A stretch of DNA of 64,000 nt from Burkholderia sp. IMCC1007. GTDB taxonomy: Bacteria > Pseudomonadota > Gammaproteobacteria > Burkholderiales > Burkholderiaceae. Under the pieces are notes generated by a model. It was not told the DNA's origin. It saw only the letters and a program-made list of their open reading frames with translations, and searched no databases. A program made the position numbers and the translations under genes. Within the stretch, counting starts at the first letter, position 1. Each line of letters begins with the position of its first letter. The DNA is taken from NCBI RefSeq assembly GCF_027257875.1, contig NZ_JAPVQY010000016.1, positions 1-64,000 of the forward strand, read 5' to 3'. Positions 1 through 12,169 of this stretch are shown here, in pieces.

Positions 1-120
1 GGAATATGAATCACTTCATAAACCTGACTTACTTTAGTGTGAGACTCTTGATACTTTCGCTATCTGATCCGAGGATCAGCTCGCTGCCATCAAGCGCCCA
101 CACTTATCGGCTGTTAATTT

Positions 121-130
121 TTAAAGAGCA
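121..130 (-). promoter_or_regulatory. boxA antitermination site of an rRNA leader
   Basis: The minus strand reads TGCTCTTTAA, the boxA element that recruits Nus factors in bacterial rRNA leaders. It lies downstream of two promoters facing left, and the leader continues to the window edge. The 16S rRNA gene itself is not in the window but is expected just outside position 1. Confidence 0.85.
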
Positions 131-167
131 TAGCATGTCTGCGAGGAACTTCGTGTTTCTCAGCAGC

Positions 168-184
168 GCTGCGTTTTCAGCAGC
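168..184 (-). promoter_or_regulatory. boxB-like stem-loop of the rRNA leader
   Basis: A 5-bp inverted repeat (GCTGC at 168-172, GCAGC at 180-184) with a 7-nt loop lies between the P2 promoter and boxA on the minus strand. This is the order of elements found in rrn antiterminator leaders. Confidence 0.6.
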
Positions 185-195
185 AGAGAAGCGAG

Positions 196-224
196 ATTAT
201 GAACCGCCCTTTTCAACTCGTCAA
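196..224 (-). promoter_or_regulatory. rRNA promoter P2 (TTGACG-17-CATAAT)
   Basis: On the minus strand TTGACG (224-219) is followed after 17 bp by CATAAT (201-196) and then a GC-containing discriminator. The near-consensus boxes, the 17-bp spacing and the boxB/boxA elements downstream identify it as a promoter of the rRNA operon off the left edge. Confidence 0.8.
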
Positions 225-357
225 CAACTTTTTTAACTACTTCGTTGCGACGGTTGGGGTTCAACTCCTTGTGCGCCAAGGCTCGACAGCAACCTCGACC
301 GCACCGCTTCCCTTCTTGTCTCCCGCGCTGCGTTTCCGTTAGCGCGAAAGAGGCGTG

Positions 358-386
358 ATTCTAAGCACCGCCCGCTGATCGCGCAA
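358..386 (-). promoter_or_regulatory. rRNA promoter P1 (TTGCGC-17-TAGAAT)
   Basis: The minus strand carries TTGCGC (386-381), a 17-bp spacer and TAGAAT (363-358), about 160 bp upstream of P2 and in the same direction. Tandem promoters are usual for rRNA operons. P1 starts just after the terminator of the phosphonate operon. Confidence 0.6.
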
Positions 387-400
387 GGGGTTTCGCGAAA

Positions 401-444
401 ATATTTGAGGCCCCGCACGCTGCCGCGCGCGGGGCCTCAAATAT
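401..444 (-). terminator. Rho-independent terminator of the phosphonate operon
   Basis: A perfect 16-bp inverted repeat (401-416 with 429-444) has a 12-nt loop. On the minus strand it is followed by TTTT. It sits 22 bp after the last phosphonate gene and separates that operon from the rRNA promoters. Confidence 0.85.
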
Positions 445-465
445 AGAGGCAACCGAATCGAATCG

Positions 466-1017
466 TCAGGCCACGCGCACCTGGCGCGCGACTATCTCCA
501 TATAGTGATCGAGACTCGGCGTCGCCTTGCCTTCTTCCTTGGCCGTATCGTCCCAGCGGCGCAGACGCAGCGCGTCCTCCGCGAACGGGCGCTGCAGGAA
601 CGCGGCCGTCTCGTCTTCACTGAAGATACCGCCCTGCAGCGCGAGGCTGCGCACCGAGTCCGGCGACAAGCTCTCGAAGTAGCCAACATCCGTCCGGCAC
701 AGGCAGCGCTTCGCGTCGACGTGCAGCCGGATCGGCTCCAGCACCGCGTCGTTGAACAACGGCCGCAGGAACGGCAACACGTAATACTGATGCAGATCGT
801 CGATCCCGCGCGCGCTCGGCGTCTCGCCCTGCCGATTCAGCAGATGCCCGAGATCGTGCAGGAACGCCGCCGCGACCAGCGCCTCGTCGGCGCCCGCCTC
901 TTCCGCCAGCGAACCGCTCTGCAGCGCATGCTCCAGTTGCGTGACCGGTTCGCCGCTGTACGCGACATGGCCATGCTCGCGATACAACCCGTGAATCTCT
1001 ACGACAGTCAGTGCCAT
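466..1017 (-). CDS. HD-domain protein of phosphonate operons (PhnZ-like oxygenase family)
   Basis: A 183-residue HD-domain protein at the distal end of the phosphonate operon, 4 bp after phnY. The His-Asp pair lies in FLHDLGHLL, and further His and Asp residues (LHQYY, RLHVDAKR) complete the expected metal site. In PhnZ, a mixed-valent di-iron oxygenase, a Tyr and a Glu three residues apart gate the substrate; here Y20 and E23 (AYSGE) occupy the same relative positions. The family is recurrent in phosphonate-degradation operons and some members cleave 1-hydroxyphosphonates oxidatively. No partner 2-oxoglutarate dioxygenase is nearby, so its substrate is open. Family assignment is firm, activity inferred. 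Confidence 0.8.
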   Translation of the reverse strand: MALTVVEIHGLYREHGHVAYSGEPVTQLEHALQSGSLAEEAGADEALVAAAFLHDLGHLLNRQGETPSARGIDDLHQYYVLPFLRPLFNDAVLEPIRLHVDAKRCLCRTDVGYFESLSPDSVRSLALQGGIFSEDETAAFLQRPFAEDALRLRRWDDTAKEEGKATPSLDHYMEIVARQVRVA

Positions 1018-1021
1018 CCGC

Positions 1022-4629
<3,608 letters not shown>

Positions 4630-4640
<11 letters not shown>

Positions 4641-5550
4641 CGTTCCCTCCCGTCGCACGCCGGTTCACCCGGCGATAAACCGCATACAGCGCCAGCGACA
4701 ATGCCAGCATCACCACGGCGCCGGCCGACGCGGTCGGCAGGTCGAGGTCGACGGTCGCGCTGCTGTAGATCGCGACCGGCAGCGTGACGAGCCGCGCGCT
4801 GCCGAGCACCAGCAGAATCCCGAACTCGTTGAGCGTCAGCAGGAAGCACAGCACGGTGCCGGCGGCGATGCCCGGCCACGCGATCGGCAGCACGACGCGG
4901 CGCGCGAGCATCCAGCCGGATGCGCCGAGGCTGCGCGCCGCTTCGATCAGCCGCAGGTCCAGCGTCGCGAACGACGCGAGCGTCGGCCGCACGACGAACG
5001 GCGTGTAGAACACGGTCTGCGCGAGGATCACGCCGCCGATGCCGAACAGAAAGTCGAGCGGCGGATTCTCGAGATGGAACAGATGCTGCAGCCCGATGCT
5101 GATCGAGCCTTGCGAGCCGTACAGGAAGATCAGCGTGAACGCGACGAGGAACGACGGGAACGCGACGTACAGCTCGAGGAAGCGCGTGACGAGCGCCGCG
5201 CCAGGGAACGGCTTGAAGAACAGCAGCGCGGCGAGCAGCACGCCGAGCACGGACGCCGTGCCCGCGCTCGCGAACAGCACGCCGAGCGTCGTCAGCAGCA
5301 CGTTGCGCGTATCGGGGTTGCCGAAGAACGTCCGGTACGCGGCGAAGCTCAGCCCGTGATCGCCGGACACGCTCAGCAGCACGAGCCGCACGAGCGGATA
5401 GACGACGAGCGGCCCCAGCACGACGATCGCGAGTGCGGCCAGGTGCAAGTCGCCCATGCGCTTGCGGCGCCGCGCGACGGCAGCGTGTGCCGCGGCCGAC
5501 GCGAGCACGTGCGGCGGCAGGCCGGCTTCAGGGCTCGATAAGGACGACAT
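4630..5550 (-). CDS. phnU: AEP ABC transporter, inner-membrane permease
   Basis: A 306-residue permease of the binding-protein-dependent type, with an EAA loop (EAARSLGASGWMLARRVVLP) and six predicted membrane spans. It pairs with PhnV to form the membrane channel of the AEP importer. The frame is open from 5583, but the ATG at 5550 has GAGG about 8 nt upstream and is preferred. It overlaps the 3' end of phnT by 23 bp. Confidence 0.9.
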
Positions 5551-6643
5551 CGTCAGCCTCGCAATGCAGGGACACGCGCGCACCGCGCTCGGGGGCCGCG
5601 CCGCGGCCGCGTTGCATCGTCACGCGCACGGGTTCATCGGGCGCCGCGTCGATCACGACCGCGATCGACAGATCCGCGCCCTGCCATTCGACGGACGACA
5701 CCGTGCCGTGCAGGCCGCCGGCCGCGAGCGGCATCACGGTCAGCCGCTCGGGGCGCACGCAGGCGACCTTGTCGCGCACGTCGTGGCGCGGATCGCCGAG
5801 CGGGAAGATCACGCGCGGCGGCAGCAGGTTCGCCGGGCCGAGATAGCGCGCGACATAGCCGTCCTGCGGCGCGTCGTACAACTGCTGCGGCGTGCCGAGT
5901 TGCGCGATGTGGCCGTCACGCATCAGCAGCGCGCGGTCGGACAGCACGAGCGCGTCGTCGCGGTCGTGCGTCACGCAAACGACGGTCAGGTTCGGCAGCC
6001 GCTCGTGCAGCGCCTTCAGTTCGCTGCGCACGGATGCGCGCAGGTTGGCATCGAGCGCCGACAGCGGTTCGTCGAGCAGCAGCACGTCCGGCTCGATCAC
6101 GAGCGCGCGCGCCAGCGCGACACGCTGCTGCATCCCGCCCGAGAGCTGCGCGGGCAGGTGGTGGCCGGCGTCGCCGAGCTGCACGAGCTTCAGCGCATCG
6201 GCGACGCGGCGCGTCACTTCCGACGACGCCATCCTGCGGGCGCGCAGCCCGAATGCGACGTTCTCGAACACCGACAGGTGCGGGAACAGCGCGTAATTCT
6301 GGAACAACAGACCGAGGTTGCGCTTGTGCGGCGGCGCATAGGTCAGGTCGCGTCCGGCCACGGTCAGCGTGCCGGTCAGGCCGTCGGCCTTCACGAACCC
6401 GGCGATGAAGCGCAGCAGCGTGGTCTTGCCGCAGCCGCTCTTGCCGAGCACGGTCAAAAATTCACCGGCGCCGATCGACAGCGACAGATCTTCCAGCACC
6501 GTGCGTGCGCCGTAGCGCACGCTCAGGTGTTCGATCCGCACGCCGCCCGGCGCGCCGGACCGCAGCGTGGCGCGCGGCTCGGCGGCGCCGAATGCGCCGG
6601 GATGGGTCAGGACGGTTTCCACCGGGTTCATCCTCTCGCTCAC
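5528..6643 (-). CDS. phnT: AEP ABC transporter, ATP-binding protein
   Basis: A 371-residue ATPase with Walker A (GKSGCGKTT), Q-loop (LLFQNYALFPHLSV), signature LSGGMQQR, Walker B (VLLLDEP) and H-loop (VTHDRDDA). A C-terminal TOBE-like part starts near residue 290. It energises uptake through PhnU/PhnV. The frame begins with GTG at 6643. An ATG four codons later (6631) is an alternative; neither has a well-spaced ribosome-binding site, so the start is uncertain by 12 bp. Confidence 0.9.
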   Translation of the reverse strand: MSERMNPVETVLTHPGAFGAAEPRATLRSGAPGGVRIEHLSVRYGARTVLEDLSLSIGAGEFLTVLGKSGCGKTTLLRFIAGFVKADGLTGTLTVAGRDLTYAPPHKRNLGLLFQNYALFPHLSVFENVAFGLRARRMASSEVTRRVADALKLVQLGDAGHHLPAQLSGGMQQRVALARALVIEPDVLLLDEPLSALDANLRASVRSELKALHERLPNLTVVCVTHDRDDALVLSDRALLMRDGHIAQLGTPQQLYDAPQDGYVARYLGPANLLPPRVIFPLGDPRHDVRDKVACVRPERLTVMPLAAGGLHGTVSSVEWQGADLSIAVVIDAAPDEPVRVTMQRGRGAAPERGARVSLHCEADDVVLIEP

Positions 6644-6665
6644 GAATACAGGCGGCGTGCGCCGA

Positions 6666-7757
6666 TCACTTCGGCTTGACGACGTCGAGCTGCTTGCCCG
6701 AGCTGCCGATCACGTCCTTCTTCCAGCGCTCGATCCATTCCGGCTTCTTCGCCATCACCTGGTTCCAGTCGACCGGGATCAGCTTCACGCCCGCGATCGC
6801 CTTCTTGACCGCTTCGCCGTTCTTGCCGGTCAGCGGCACGTCGGTGCGGCCCGGGATGCCGTACATGTCCGGCACCTTCGACTGCACGTCCGTCGACATC
6901 AGGTAGTCGATCAGCTTCTTGCCGGCGTCCTGGTTCGGGCCGCTCTTGATCAGGCCGATGCCGTACGGCAGCTGGAACGTGGTCGGCTGGTCGCCGGCCT
7001 TCGCCGACAGGAAGATCGGCTTGACGGACAGCGCGCCGTGCTCGGCGTCGTCGAGGTCCATCTGCAGGTCGCCGTTCGCGACGCTGATCTCGTTGCGCGA
7101 CAGCAGCACGTTCAGGTAGCCCGTGCCCTTCGTGTGGAACTTCACGCTCTGCGACAGCTTCGCGAGGTAGTCGAACGCCTTGTCCTCGCCCATCAGCGAC
7201 GTCGTCAGGATCAGCACGGCCATCCCGTCGCCGGCCGTGGCCGGGTTCGAGTACGCGACCTTGCCGGCATAGCTCGGCGACAGCAGGTCGGCGAACGTCT
7301 TCGGCTGGTTCTTCACGACGTCAGGATTGATCGCGAACGAGAAGTAGTTGTTCACGAACGTCGCCCAGGTACCGTCTTCCGCCTTCGCGATCGCGGGCAC
7401 GTTCTTGTAGTTGACGCTCTGGTACGCCTGGAGCAGGCCCATCTGGCCGGCTTGCTGGATGAACGGCGGCAGCGTGACGATCACGTCCGCCTTCGGCGAA
7501 TTCTTTTCGATGTTCGCGCGGTTGACGACCTCGCCGCTGCCCGCCGTCACGATGTTGACCTTGACGCCTTCCTTCTTCTCGAACGCCGGCAGCACGTCGC
7601 GATACAGGTTCTCGAGACCGTCCGCCGTATACAGCACGACCGCGTTCGCCGCATGCGCGGGCATCGCCACGCCTTGCAACAGACCGGCGGCGCAGGCGGC
7701 CAGCGCGAGCTTGCGGAACGCGCCGGCAGCGGCGCGCGAGGAATTCTGCAGTGTCAT
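6666..7757 (-). CDS. phnS: AEP ABC transporter, periplasmic binding protein
   Basis: A 363-residue extracellular solute-binding protein of the iron/putrescine-type fold. It has a classical signal peptide: positive N-terminus, a hydrophobic stretch around LALAACAAGLL, and cleavage after PAHA. It captures 2-aminoethylphosphonate for PhnTUV. The start at 7757 has GGAG about 9 nt upstream and places the signal peptide at the N-terminus; the longer open frame from 7937 would bury it. First gene of the leftward operon, divergent from phnW. Confidence 0.92.
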   Translation of the reverse strand: MTLQNSSRAAAGAFRKLALAACAAGLLQGVAMPAHAANAVVLYTADGLENLYRDVLPAFEKKEGVKVNIVTAGSGEVVNRANIEKNSPKADVIVTLPPFIQQAGQMGLLQAYQSVNYKNVPAIAKAEDGTWATFVNNYFSFAINPDVVKNQPKTFADLLSPSYAGKVAYSNPATAGDGMAVLILTTSLMGEDKAFDYLAKLSQSVKFHTKGTGYLNVLLSRNEISVANGDLQMDLDDAEHGALSVKPIFLSAKAGDQPTTFQLPYGIGLIKSGPNQDAGKKLIDYLMSTDVQSKVPDMYGIPGRTDVPLTGKNGEAVKKAIAGVKLIPVDWNQVMAKKPEWIERWKKDVIGSSGKQLDVVKPK

Positions 7758-7929
7758 CTCACTTCTCCGTAGGCGGAACACCAAGCGGCCGGGGCACGAT
7801 CCGGCTCTTTCAGTCGGGCAGACCGACAACCGGCCTGCCTCGCTGCCGCGCTGCAGGTGGTTTCGCGCGGCAACCGAAGGATCACAGCGTTCGATGACAA
7901 ACCCGTGACGACTGCCACAATTTCCAAAA

Positions 7930-7963
7930 AATGACACATTTTGCCAATATCATGCAAGTCATT
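7930..7963. promoter_or_regulatory. Nested dyads in the phnS-phnW divergent gap
   Basis: The 253-bp gap between the divergent phnS and phnW starts holds AATGAC (7930-7935) with GTCATT (7958-7963). Inside lies TTGC-N9-GCAA (7941-7957). The inner element resembles LysR-type sites. It is a candidate operator for joint control of both transcripts; no regulator gene is adjacent. Confidence 0.35.
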
Positions 7964-8010
7964 CAGAAATGCCGACCGGCGTTTCGTCCGACCATTGCTG
8001 GAGAAAAACC

Positions 8011-9120
8011 ATGTCCGAACCGATTCTGCTGACGCCCGGCCCGCTCACCACCTCCGCCGCAACGCGCCACGCAATGCAACATGACTGGGGCTCGTGGGAC
8101 GCCGCATTCAACGCGTTGACCGCCAGCGTCTGCGCGGATCTCGTCGCGATCGCGCGCGGCGGCGACGCGTACGTGTGCGTGCCGATGCAGGGCAGCGGCA
8201 CGTTCTCGGTCGAGGCCGCGCTCGGCACGCTGGTGCCGCGCGACGGTGTCGTGCTCGTGCCCGACAACGGCGCGTATTGCGCGCGCATCCTGAAGATCCT
8301 CGGCCGGCTCGGCATCGAAGCCGTCGCGTTGCCGCTCGGCGAGGACGCGGCCGTCGATCCGGCCACGGTCGAAGCGGCGTTCGCGCGCGAGCCGCGCATC
8401 ACGCACGTCGCACTGGTGCATCTGGAAACGAGCGCCGGGATCCTGAATCCGCTCGACGCGATCGCGGCGGTGTGCCGGCGGCACGGCAAGCGGCTGATCG
8501 TCGACGCGATGAGTTCGTTCGGCGCGCTGCCGATCGCGCTGGCGGACAGCGGGATCGACGCGCTGATCTCGGCGAGCGGCAAATGCCTGGAAGGCGTGCC
8601 GGGAATGGGGTTCGCGATCGTGCGGCGCGACGCGCTCGACGCGTGCGCCGGCAACTCGCCGTCGCTCGCGCTCGATCTGCACGATCAGTACGCGTATCTG
8701 CGCAAGACGGGCCAGTGGCGCTTCACGCCGCCGACGCATGTGATCGCCGCGCTGCGCGCCGCGCTCGACCAGTACCTCGCCGAAGGCGGCCAGCCGGCGC
8801 GCGGCGCGCGCTATGCGCAGAACTGCCGGACGCTGGTCGAATCGATGCGCGCGCTCGGCTTCGTGCCGTTCCTCGACGCGAGCGTGCAGGCGCCCGTGAT
8901 CGTCACGTTCCACGCGCCCGACCATCCGGCCTACGATTTCCGCCGCTTCTACGACACGGTGCGCGACGCGGGCTTCGTCCTGTACCCGGGGAAGCTGACG
9001 CAGCGCGAGACGTTCCGCGTCGGCTGCATCGGCGCGATCGACGCCGACGACATCCGGCGCGCGGTCGCGGCGATCGGGCAGGCGGTCGAATCGCTCGGGA
9101 TTGCCGTGCAGCGCGCGTGA
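8011..9120 (+). CDS. phnW: 2-Aminoethylphosphonate:pyruvate transaminase
   Basis: A 369-residue class V aminotransferase that transfers the amino group of AEP to pyruvate, giving phosphonoacetaldehyde and alanine. K191 ([12 protein letters not shown]) should form the PLP Schiff base, D165 (IVDAMSSFG) holds the pyridine nitrogen, and the N-terminal [10 protein letters not shown] motif is typical of the family. Length matches known PhnW proteins. The ATG at 8011 has GGAG 7 nt upstream. It is transcribed away from phnSTUVAY and supplies the first catalytic step. Confidence 0.94.
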   Translation: MSEPILLTPGPLTTSAATRHAMQHDWGSWDAAFNALTASVCADLVAIARGGDAYVCVPMQGSGTFSVEAALGTLVPRDGVVLVPDNGAYCARILKILGRLGIEAVALPLGEDAAVDPATVEAAFAREPRITHVALVHLETSAGILNPLDAIAAVCRRHGKRLIVDAMSSFGALPIALADSGIDALISASGKCLEGVPGMGFAIVRRDALDACAGNSPSLALDLHDQYAYLRKTGQWRFTPPTHVIAALRAALDQYLAEGGQPARGARYAQNCRTLVESMRALGFVPFLDASVQAPVIVTFHAPDHPAYDFRRFYDTVRDAGFVLYPGKLTQRETFRVGCIGAIDADDIRRAVAAIGQAVESLGIAVQRA

Positions 9121-9165
9121 CGATCGTGCGTGATGATCGCGCCAGCCGGGCGCGCAGACAAAAAC

Positions 9166-9192
9166 GCCCGGCGGCCTTTCGGGCCGCCGGGC
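9166..9192 (-). terminator. Rho-independent terminator of the quinate-type operon
   Basis: An 11-bp stem (9166-9176 with 9182-9192) with a 5-nt loop, followed on the minus strand by TTTTT. It lies just after the MFS gene that ends at 9223. On the plus strand there is no T-run, so it serves mainly the leftward transcript. Confidence 0.8.
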
Positions 9193-9222
9193 GAACGCAC
9201 CGACAGTGCGTGGAGCCGGTAC

Positions 9223-10572
9223 TTACAGTTCGATCCGCTTGATGTCGCCGACGACGAAGATGTACGACAGCGCGCCGATCAGCGCGATCACGCCAATGAA
9301 CACGAGCGCGCCGACGAACGACCCGGTCGATGCGACGATGAAGCCGACGACGAGCGGCGTCACGATGCCCGCGAGGTTCGCCGCGAAGTTGAAGATGCCG
9401 CCGGTCACGCCGAGCAGGCCGTCCGGCGCGATGTCGGACACGAGCGTCCAGCCGAGCGCGGCCATCCCCTGCGCGAAGAACGCGACCGACATGATCGCGA
9501 TCACGGCCTCGTTGCTCTGCACGTAGTTGGCGAGAATGATCGTCGAAGCCAGCAGCAGGCCCGCGATGATCGGCAGCTTGCGCGCGAGGTTCGCCGACTT
9601 GCCGCGACGCAGCAGCCAGTCGGAGAAGATCCCGCCGAACATCACGCCGACCGACGCGGCGATGAACGGCATCACCGCGAAGAAGCCGATCTTCAGCCAG
9701 CCCATGTGGCGTTCGGTTGCGAGATAGGTCGGAAACCAGGTCAGGAAGAACACGAGCGTCGAGTTGCCGGCGAACTGGCCGAGGCAGATGCCCGCCAGCT
9801 GGCGCTTTTTCAGCAGCCGGCCGGCCATCGCCCAGCTGAACTGCTTCTGCTCGCCCTTGCCGCCCTTTTCAGCCGCGCCGCCCTTGCGCGCGCCATGCAC
9901 GAGACCGCCGCCCGCCTCGATGTATGCGAGCTCCTCGGCGTTCGCGCCCGGATGGTTGCGCGGCTCGTGGTAGAACTTCCACCAGACCAGGCCGAACGCA
10001 ATGCCGATCGCGCCGACGACCCAGAACAGCGAACGCCAGCCGAACGCGCCCATCAGCGCGAACAGTACGGGGCTGAAGAACGCGAGGCCGATGTACTCGC
10101 CGACGGTATAAGTGCCGGTCGCCATCGCGCGCTCGCTCTGCGGGAACCACGTCGCGACGACGCGGCTGTTGGTCGGGAAGCACGGCGCTTCCGCGATGCC
10201 GAGACCGAGGCGGCACGCGAGCAGCGTCCCGACGCCCGGCACGAAGCCCTGCAGGAACGTGCACAGCGACCACAGCGTCATCGACCAGTAATACGTGACC
10301 TTGCTGCCCAGCCGATCGAGAAAGAGACCGCCCGGCACCTGCGCCGCGACATACGTCCACGAGAACGCGGAGAACATGATGCCCATCACCGCCGCGTTGA
10401 TGCCGAGCTCCTTGGTGAGCTGCGGCGCAGCGACTCCCAGCACGGTCCGGTCGAGATAGTTGATCATCGTGCCGATCGCGAGCAGCGCGAGAATCTTGTA
10501 GCGCGCCGACGTTCGCCGGACCGTGCCGGCCGCCTGCGCGGGCGGCGCGTTCGAGTGAGTGGTGTGCTGCAT
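9223..10572 (-). CDS. MFS transporter, ACS family, probable quinate/shikimate carrier
   Basis: A 449-residue major facilitator with about 12 membrane spans and the anion:cation symporter signature (NYLDRTVLGVAAP near residue 38, DRLGSK loop, GIAEAPCFPTNSRVVATWFP). ACS members import organic anions such as hexarates, tartrate, quinate or phthalate. It is the last gene of an operon with type II dehydroquinase and a shikimate dehydrogenase paralogue, opposite the 3-dehydroshikimate dehydratase gene, so quinate, shikimate or 3-dehydroshikimate is the likely cargo. The substrate is inferred from context only. Confidence 0.85.
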   Translation of the reverse strand: MQHTTHSNAPPAQAAGTVRRTSARYKILALLAIGTMINYLDRTVLGVAAPQLTKELGINAAVMGIMFSAFSWTYVAAQVPGGLFLDRLGSKVTYYWSMTLWSLCTFLQGFVPGVGTLLACRLGLGIAEAPCFPTNSRVVATWFPQSERAMATGTYTVGEYIGLAFFSPVLFALMGAFGWRSLFWVVGAIGIAFGLVWWKFYHEPRNHPGANAEELAYIEAGGGLVHGARKGGAAEKGGKGEQKQFSWAMAGRLLKKRQLAGICLGQFAGNSTLVFFLTWFPTYLATERHMGWLKIGFFAVMPFIAASVGVMFGGIFSDWLLRRGKSANLARKLPIIAGLLLASTIILANYVQSNEAVIAIMSVAFFAQGMAALGWTLVSDIAPDGLLGVTGGIFNFAANLAGIVTPLVVGFIVASTGSFVGALVFIGVIALIGALSYIFVVGDIKRIEL

Positions 10573-10608
10573 GGTCGTCTCCTGGTCTTTCTTTGCGTAT
10601 CGATGGGG

Positions 10609-11463
10609 TCAGCGCGCGACGAGCGACTGAAAGTGCTCGAACATCCGCTCGGCGTCCGGCGTGCGTCCGGTAAAGATCTCGAATGCGTCGACCGCCTGAT
10701 ACACGGCCATTCCGCCGCCGGGCAGCGTGGCGCAACCGGCCGCGCGCGCGGCGTGAAGCAGTTCGGTTTCGAGCGGGAAATACACGATGTCGGCCACCCA
10801 CATCCCCGCGTGGAGCAGCTCGGCCGGCAGCGGCAGGCCCGGGTGCTTGACCATGCCGGTCGGCGTCGCGTGGATCAGGCCCGTGGCCGCCTGCATCGCG
10901 GCCGCGAGATCGCTGCCGGGCGTGACGCGCGCCGCGGGAAAGCGCTGCTGCAGTTCGGCCGCGAGGCCGGACGCGCGCGTACCGTCGACGTCGAAAATCG
11001 TCAGTTCGGCCGCGCCCATCTGCAGCGCGGCATGCGCGACGGCCGCACCCGCGCCGCCCGCGCCGAGCTGGACCACGCGTTCGAGCGACGCGTCGGGCAG
11101 CCCGCGGCGGAACGATTTCGCGAAGCCGGACCAGTCGGTGTTGTGGCCGATCCGCTTGCCGTCCTTGAACAGCACGGTATTCACCGCGCCGAGCGCGCGC
11201 GCGTCGTCCGACAACGCGTCGAGATGCTCGATCACGCGCTGCTTGCACGGATGCGTGATGTTCAGCCCGTTGTAGCCCATCCGCTGCGCGGCATCGAGCA
11301 ATTGCGGCAACGCGTCGACGGTCACGCCGAGCGCGTCGAGATCGATGCGCCGGTATACATAGCCGAATCCCTGCTGGAAACCTTCTTCCTCGTGCATCGC
11401 GGGCGACAGCGAGGCGCCGATACCCTGGCCGATCAGGCCGATCAGAAACGACGGACGGCTCAT
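10609..11463 (-). CDS. Quinate/shikimate dehydrogenase, probably NAD-dependent
   Basis: A 284-residue AroE-superfamily dehydrogenase. Substrate motifs are SLSPAMH near residue 20, NITHPCKQ with the catalytic Lys, and NTDWSGF with the paired Asp. The Rossmann loop is GAGGAGAA, followed by IFDVDGTRA. An Asp where NADP-dependent AroE enzymes have a basic NRT-type motif points to NAD, as in catabolic quinate/shikimate dehydrogenases. Its ATG overlaps the aroQ stop as ATGA. Together with AroQ and QuiC1 it should oxidise quinate or shikimate rather than make chorismate. Confidence 0.9.
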   Translation of the reverse strand: MSRPSFLIGLIGQGIGASLSPAMHEEEGFQQGFGYVYRRIDLDALGVTVDALPQLLDAAQRMGYNGLNITHPCKQRVIEHLDALSDDARALGAVNTVLFKDGKRIGHNTDWSGFAKSFRRGLPDASLERVVQLGAGGAGAAVAHAALQMGAAELTIFDVDGTRASGLAAELQQRFPAARVTPGSDLAAAMQAATGLIHATPTGMVKHPGLPLPAELLHAGMWVADIVYFPLETELLHAARAAGCATLPGGGMAVYQAVDAFEIFTGRTPDAERMFEHFQSLVAR

Positions 11464-11915
11464 CGTGCGGCGCCTCGGGCAAACAGGGTCGACAGGCGCT
11501 GCAGCGCAAACAGGTAGCCATCGGTACCGCAGCCGCAGATCACGCCTTCGGCGACCGCCGATACATACGAGTGGTGACGGAATGCCTCGCGGCGATGCAC
11601 GTTCGAGATATGCACCTCGATCACGGGCTTCGCGATCGCGGACAGCGCGTCGGCCAGCGCGACCGACGTGTGCGTGTAGGCAGCCGGGTTGATCACGATG
11701 CCGTGGGTGTCGTGGCGCGCGGCATGCAGCCAGTCGATCAGTTGATGCTCGGCGTTCGACTGACGGAAGTCGACCTCCAGCCCGAGCCCCTCTGCCGCCG
11801 CATGGCAGCGCTGCTCGACGTCGGCGAGCGTTTCCGCGCCGTAGATATGGGGCTCGCGGGTCCCCAGGAGATTCAGGTTCGGGCCGTTCAGCACCAGCAC
11901 CTTGTGCTTGCTCAT
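11460..11915 (-). CDS. aroQ: Type II 3-dehydroquinate dehydratase
   Basis: A 151-residue dodecameric-type dehydroquinase interconverting 3-dehydroquinate and 3-dehydroshikimate. Y25 (HIYGAET) and H102 ([11 protein letters not shown]) are the catalytic pair, with R20 in GTRE on the flexible lid and the NPAAYTHTS binding loop at 76-84. Position at the head of a quinate/shikimate operon suggests a catabolic copy; a housekeeping aroQ would be elsewhere. Start codon ATG at 11915 gives the usual length. Confidence 0.94.
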   Translation of the reverse strand: MSKHKVLVLNGPNLNLLGTREPHIYGAETLADVEQRCHAAAEGLGLEVDFRQSNAEHQLIDWLHAARHDTHGIVINPAAYTHTSVALADALSAIAKPVIEVHISNVHRREAFRHHSYVSAVAEGVICGCGTDGYLFALQRLSTLFARGAAR

Positions 11916-11936
11916 GACGATTCTGCTCCAAAACAG

Positions 11937-11962
11937 GGGCTGAACAAAGATCGGTTCAGCCC
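11937..11962. promoter_or_regulatory. Inverted repeat in the aroQ leader
   Basis: GGGCTGAAC (11937-11945) and GTTCAGCCC (11954-11962) form a perfect 9-bp inverted repeat 21 bp upstream of the aroQ start. It could be a repressor operator or an mRNA hairpin near the start codon. Confidence 0.45.
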
Positions 11963-12023
11963 GGTAACATCAGTAGGCGGCTAGTGTGCGCCGGCGCGCG
12001 CACGCTGTCTTTTCGGGTTTTCG

Positions 12024-12082
12024 CTAATTTGTACCATCTAGTTAGTTTGTATAATTCGTCTCACTTCCCTAGTAAATTAGGG
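12024..12082 (+). promoter_or_regulatory. quiC1 promoter with flanking dyads
   Basis: TATAAT at 12050-12055 is preceded by TTTGTA at 12028-12033 (16-bp spacer). Two dyads overlap or follow it: CTAA (12024-12027) with TTAG (12042-12045), and CCCTA-gtaaat-TAGGG at 12067-12082. This AT-rich patch lies in a very GC-rich region between divergent aroQ and quiC1, fitting repression by an unlinked regulator. Confidence 0.5.
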
Positions 12083-12169
12083 ATATGGCGCACATTCGGA
12101 ACTCAACGACTGGTTCATTCCGGTCCGGTCCGGCCGGCGCCACATCCCGCTCATCCGCAGGATTCGCCC

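Noticed and set aside
233-418. A 61-codon minus-strand frame in the rRNA leader region
   Set aside because: It covers two promoters and the terminator edge, has no ribosome-binding site and no protein-like pattern.
9130-11517. A 795-codon plus-strand frame opposite the quinate-type operon
   Set aside because: Antisense to three well-supported genes and rich in Arg, His and Asp without any domain.
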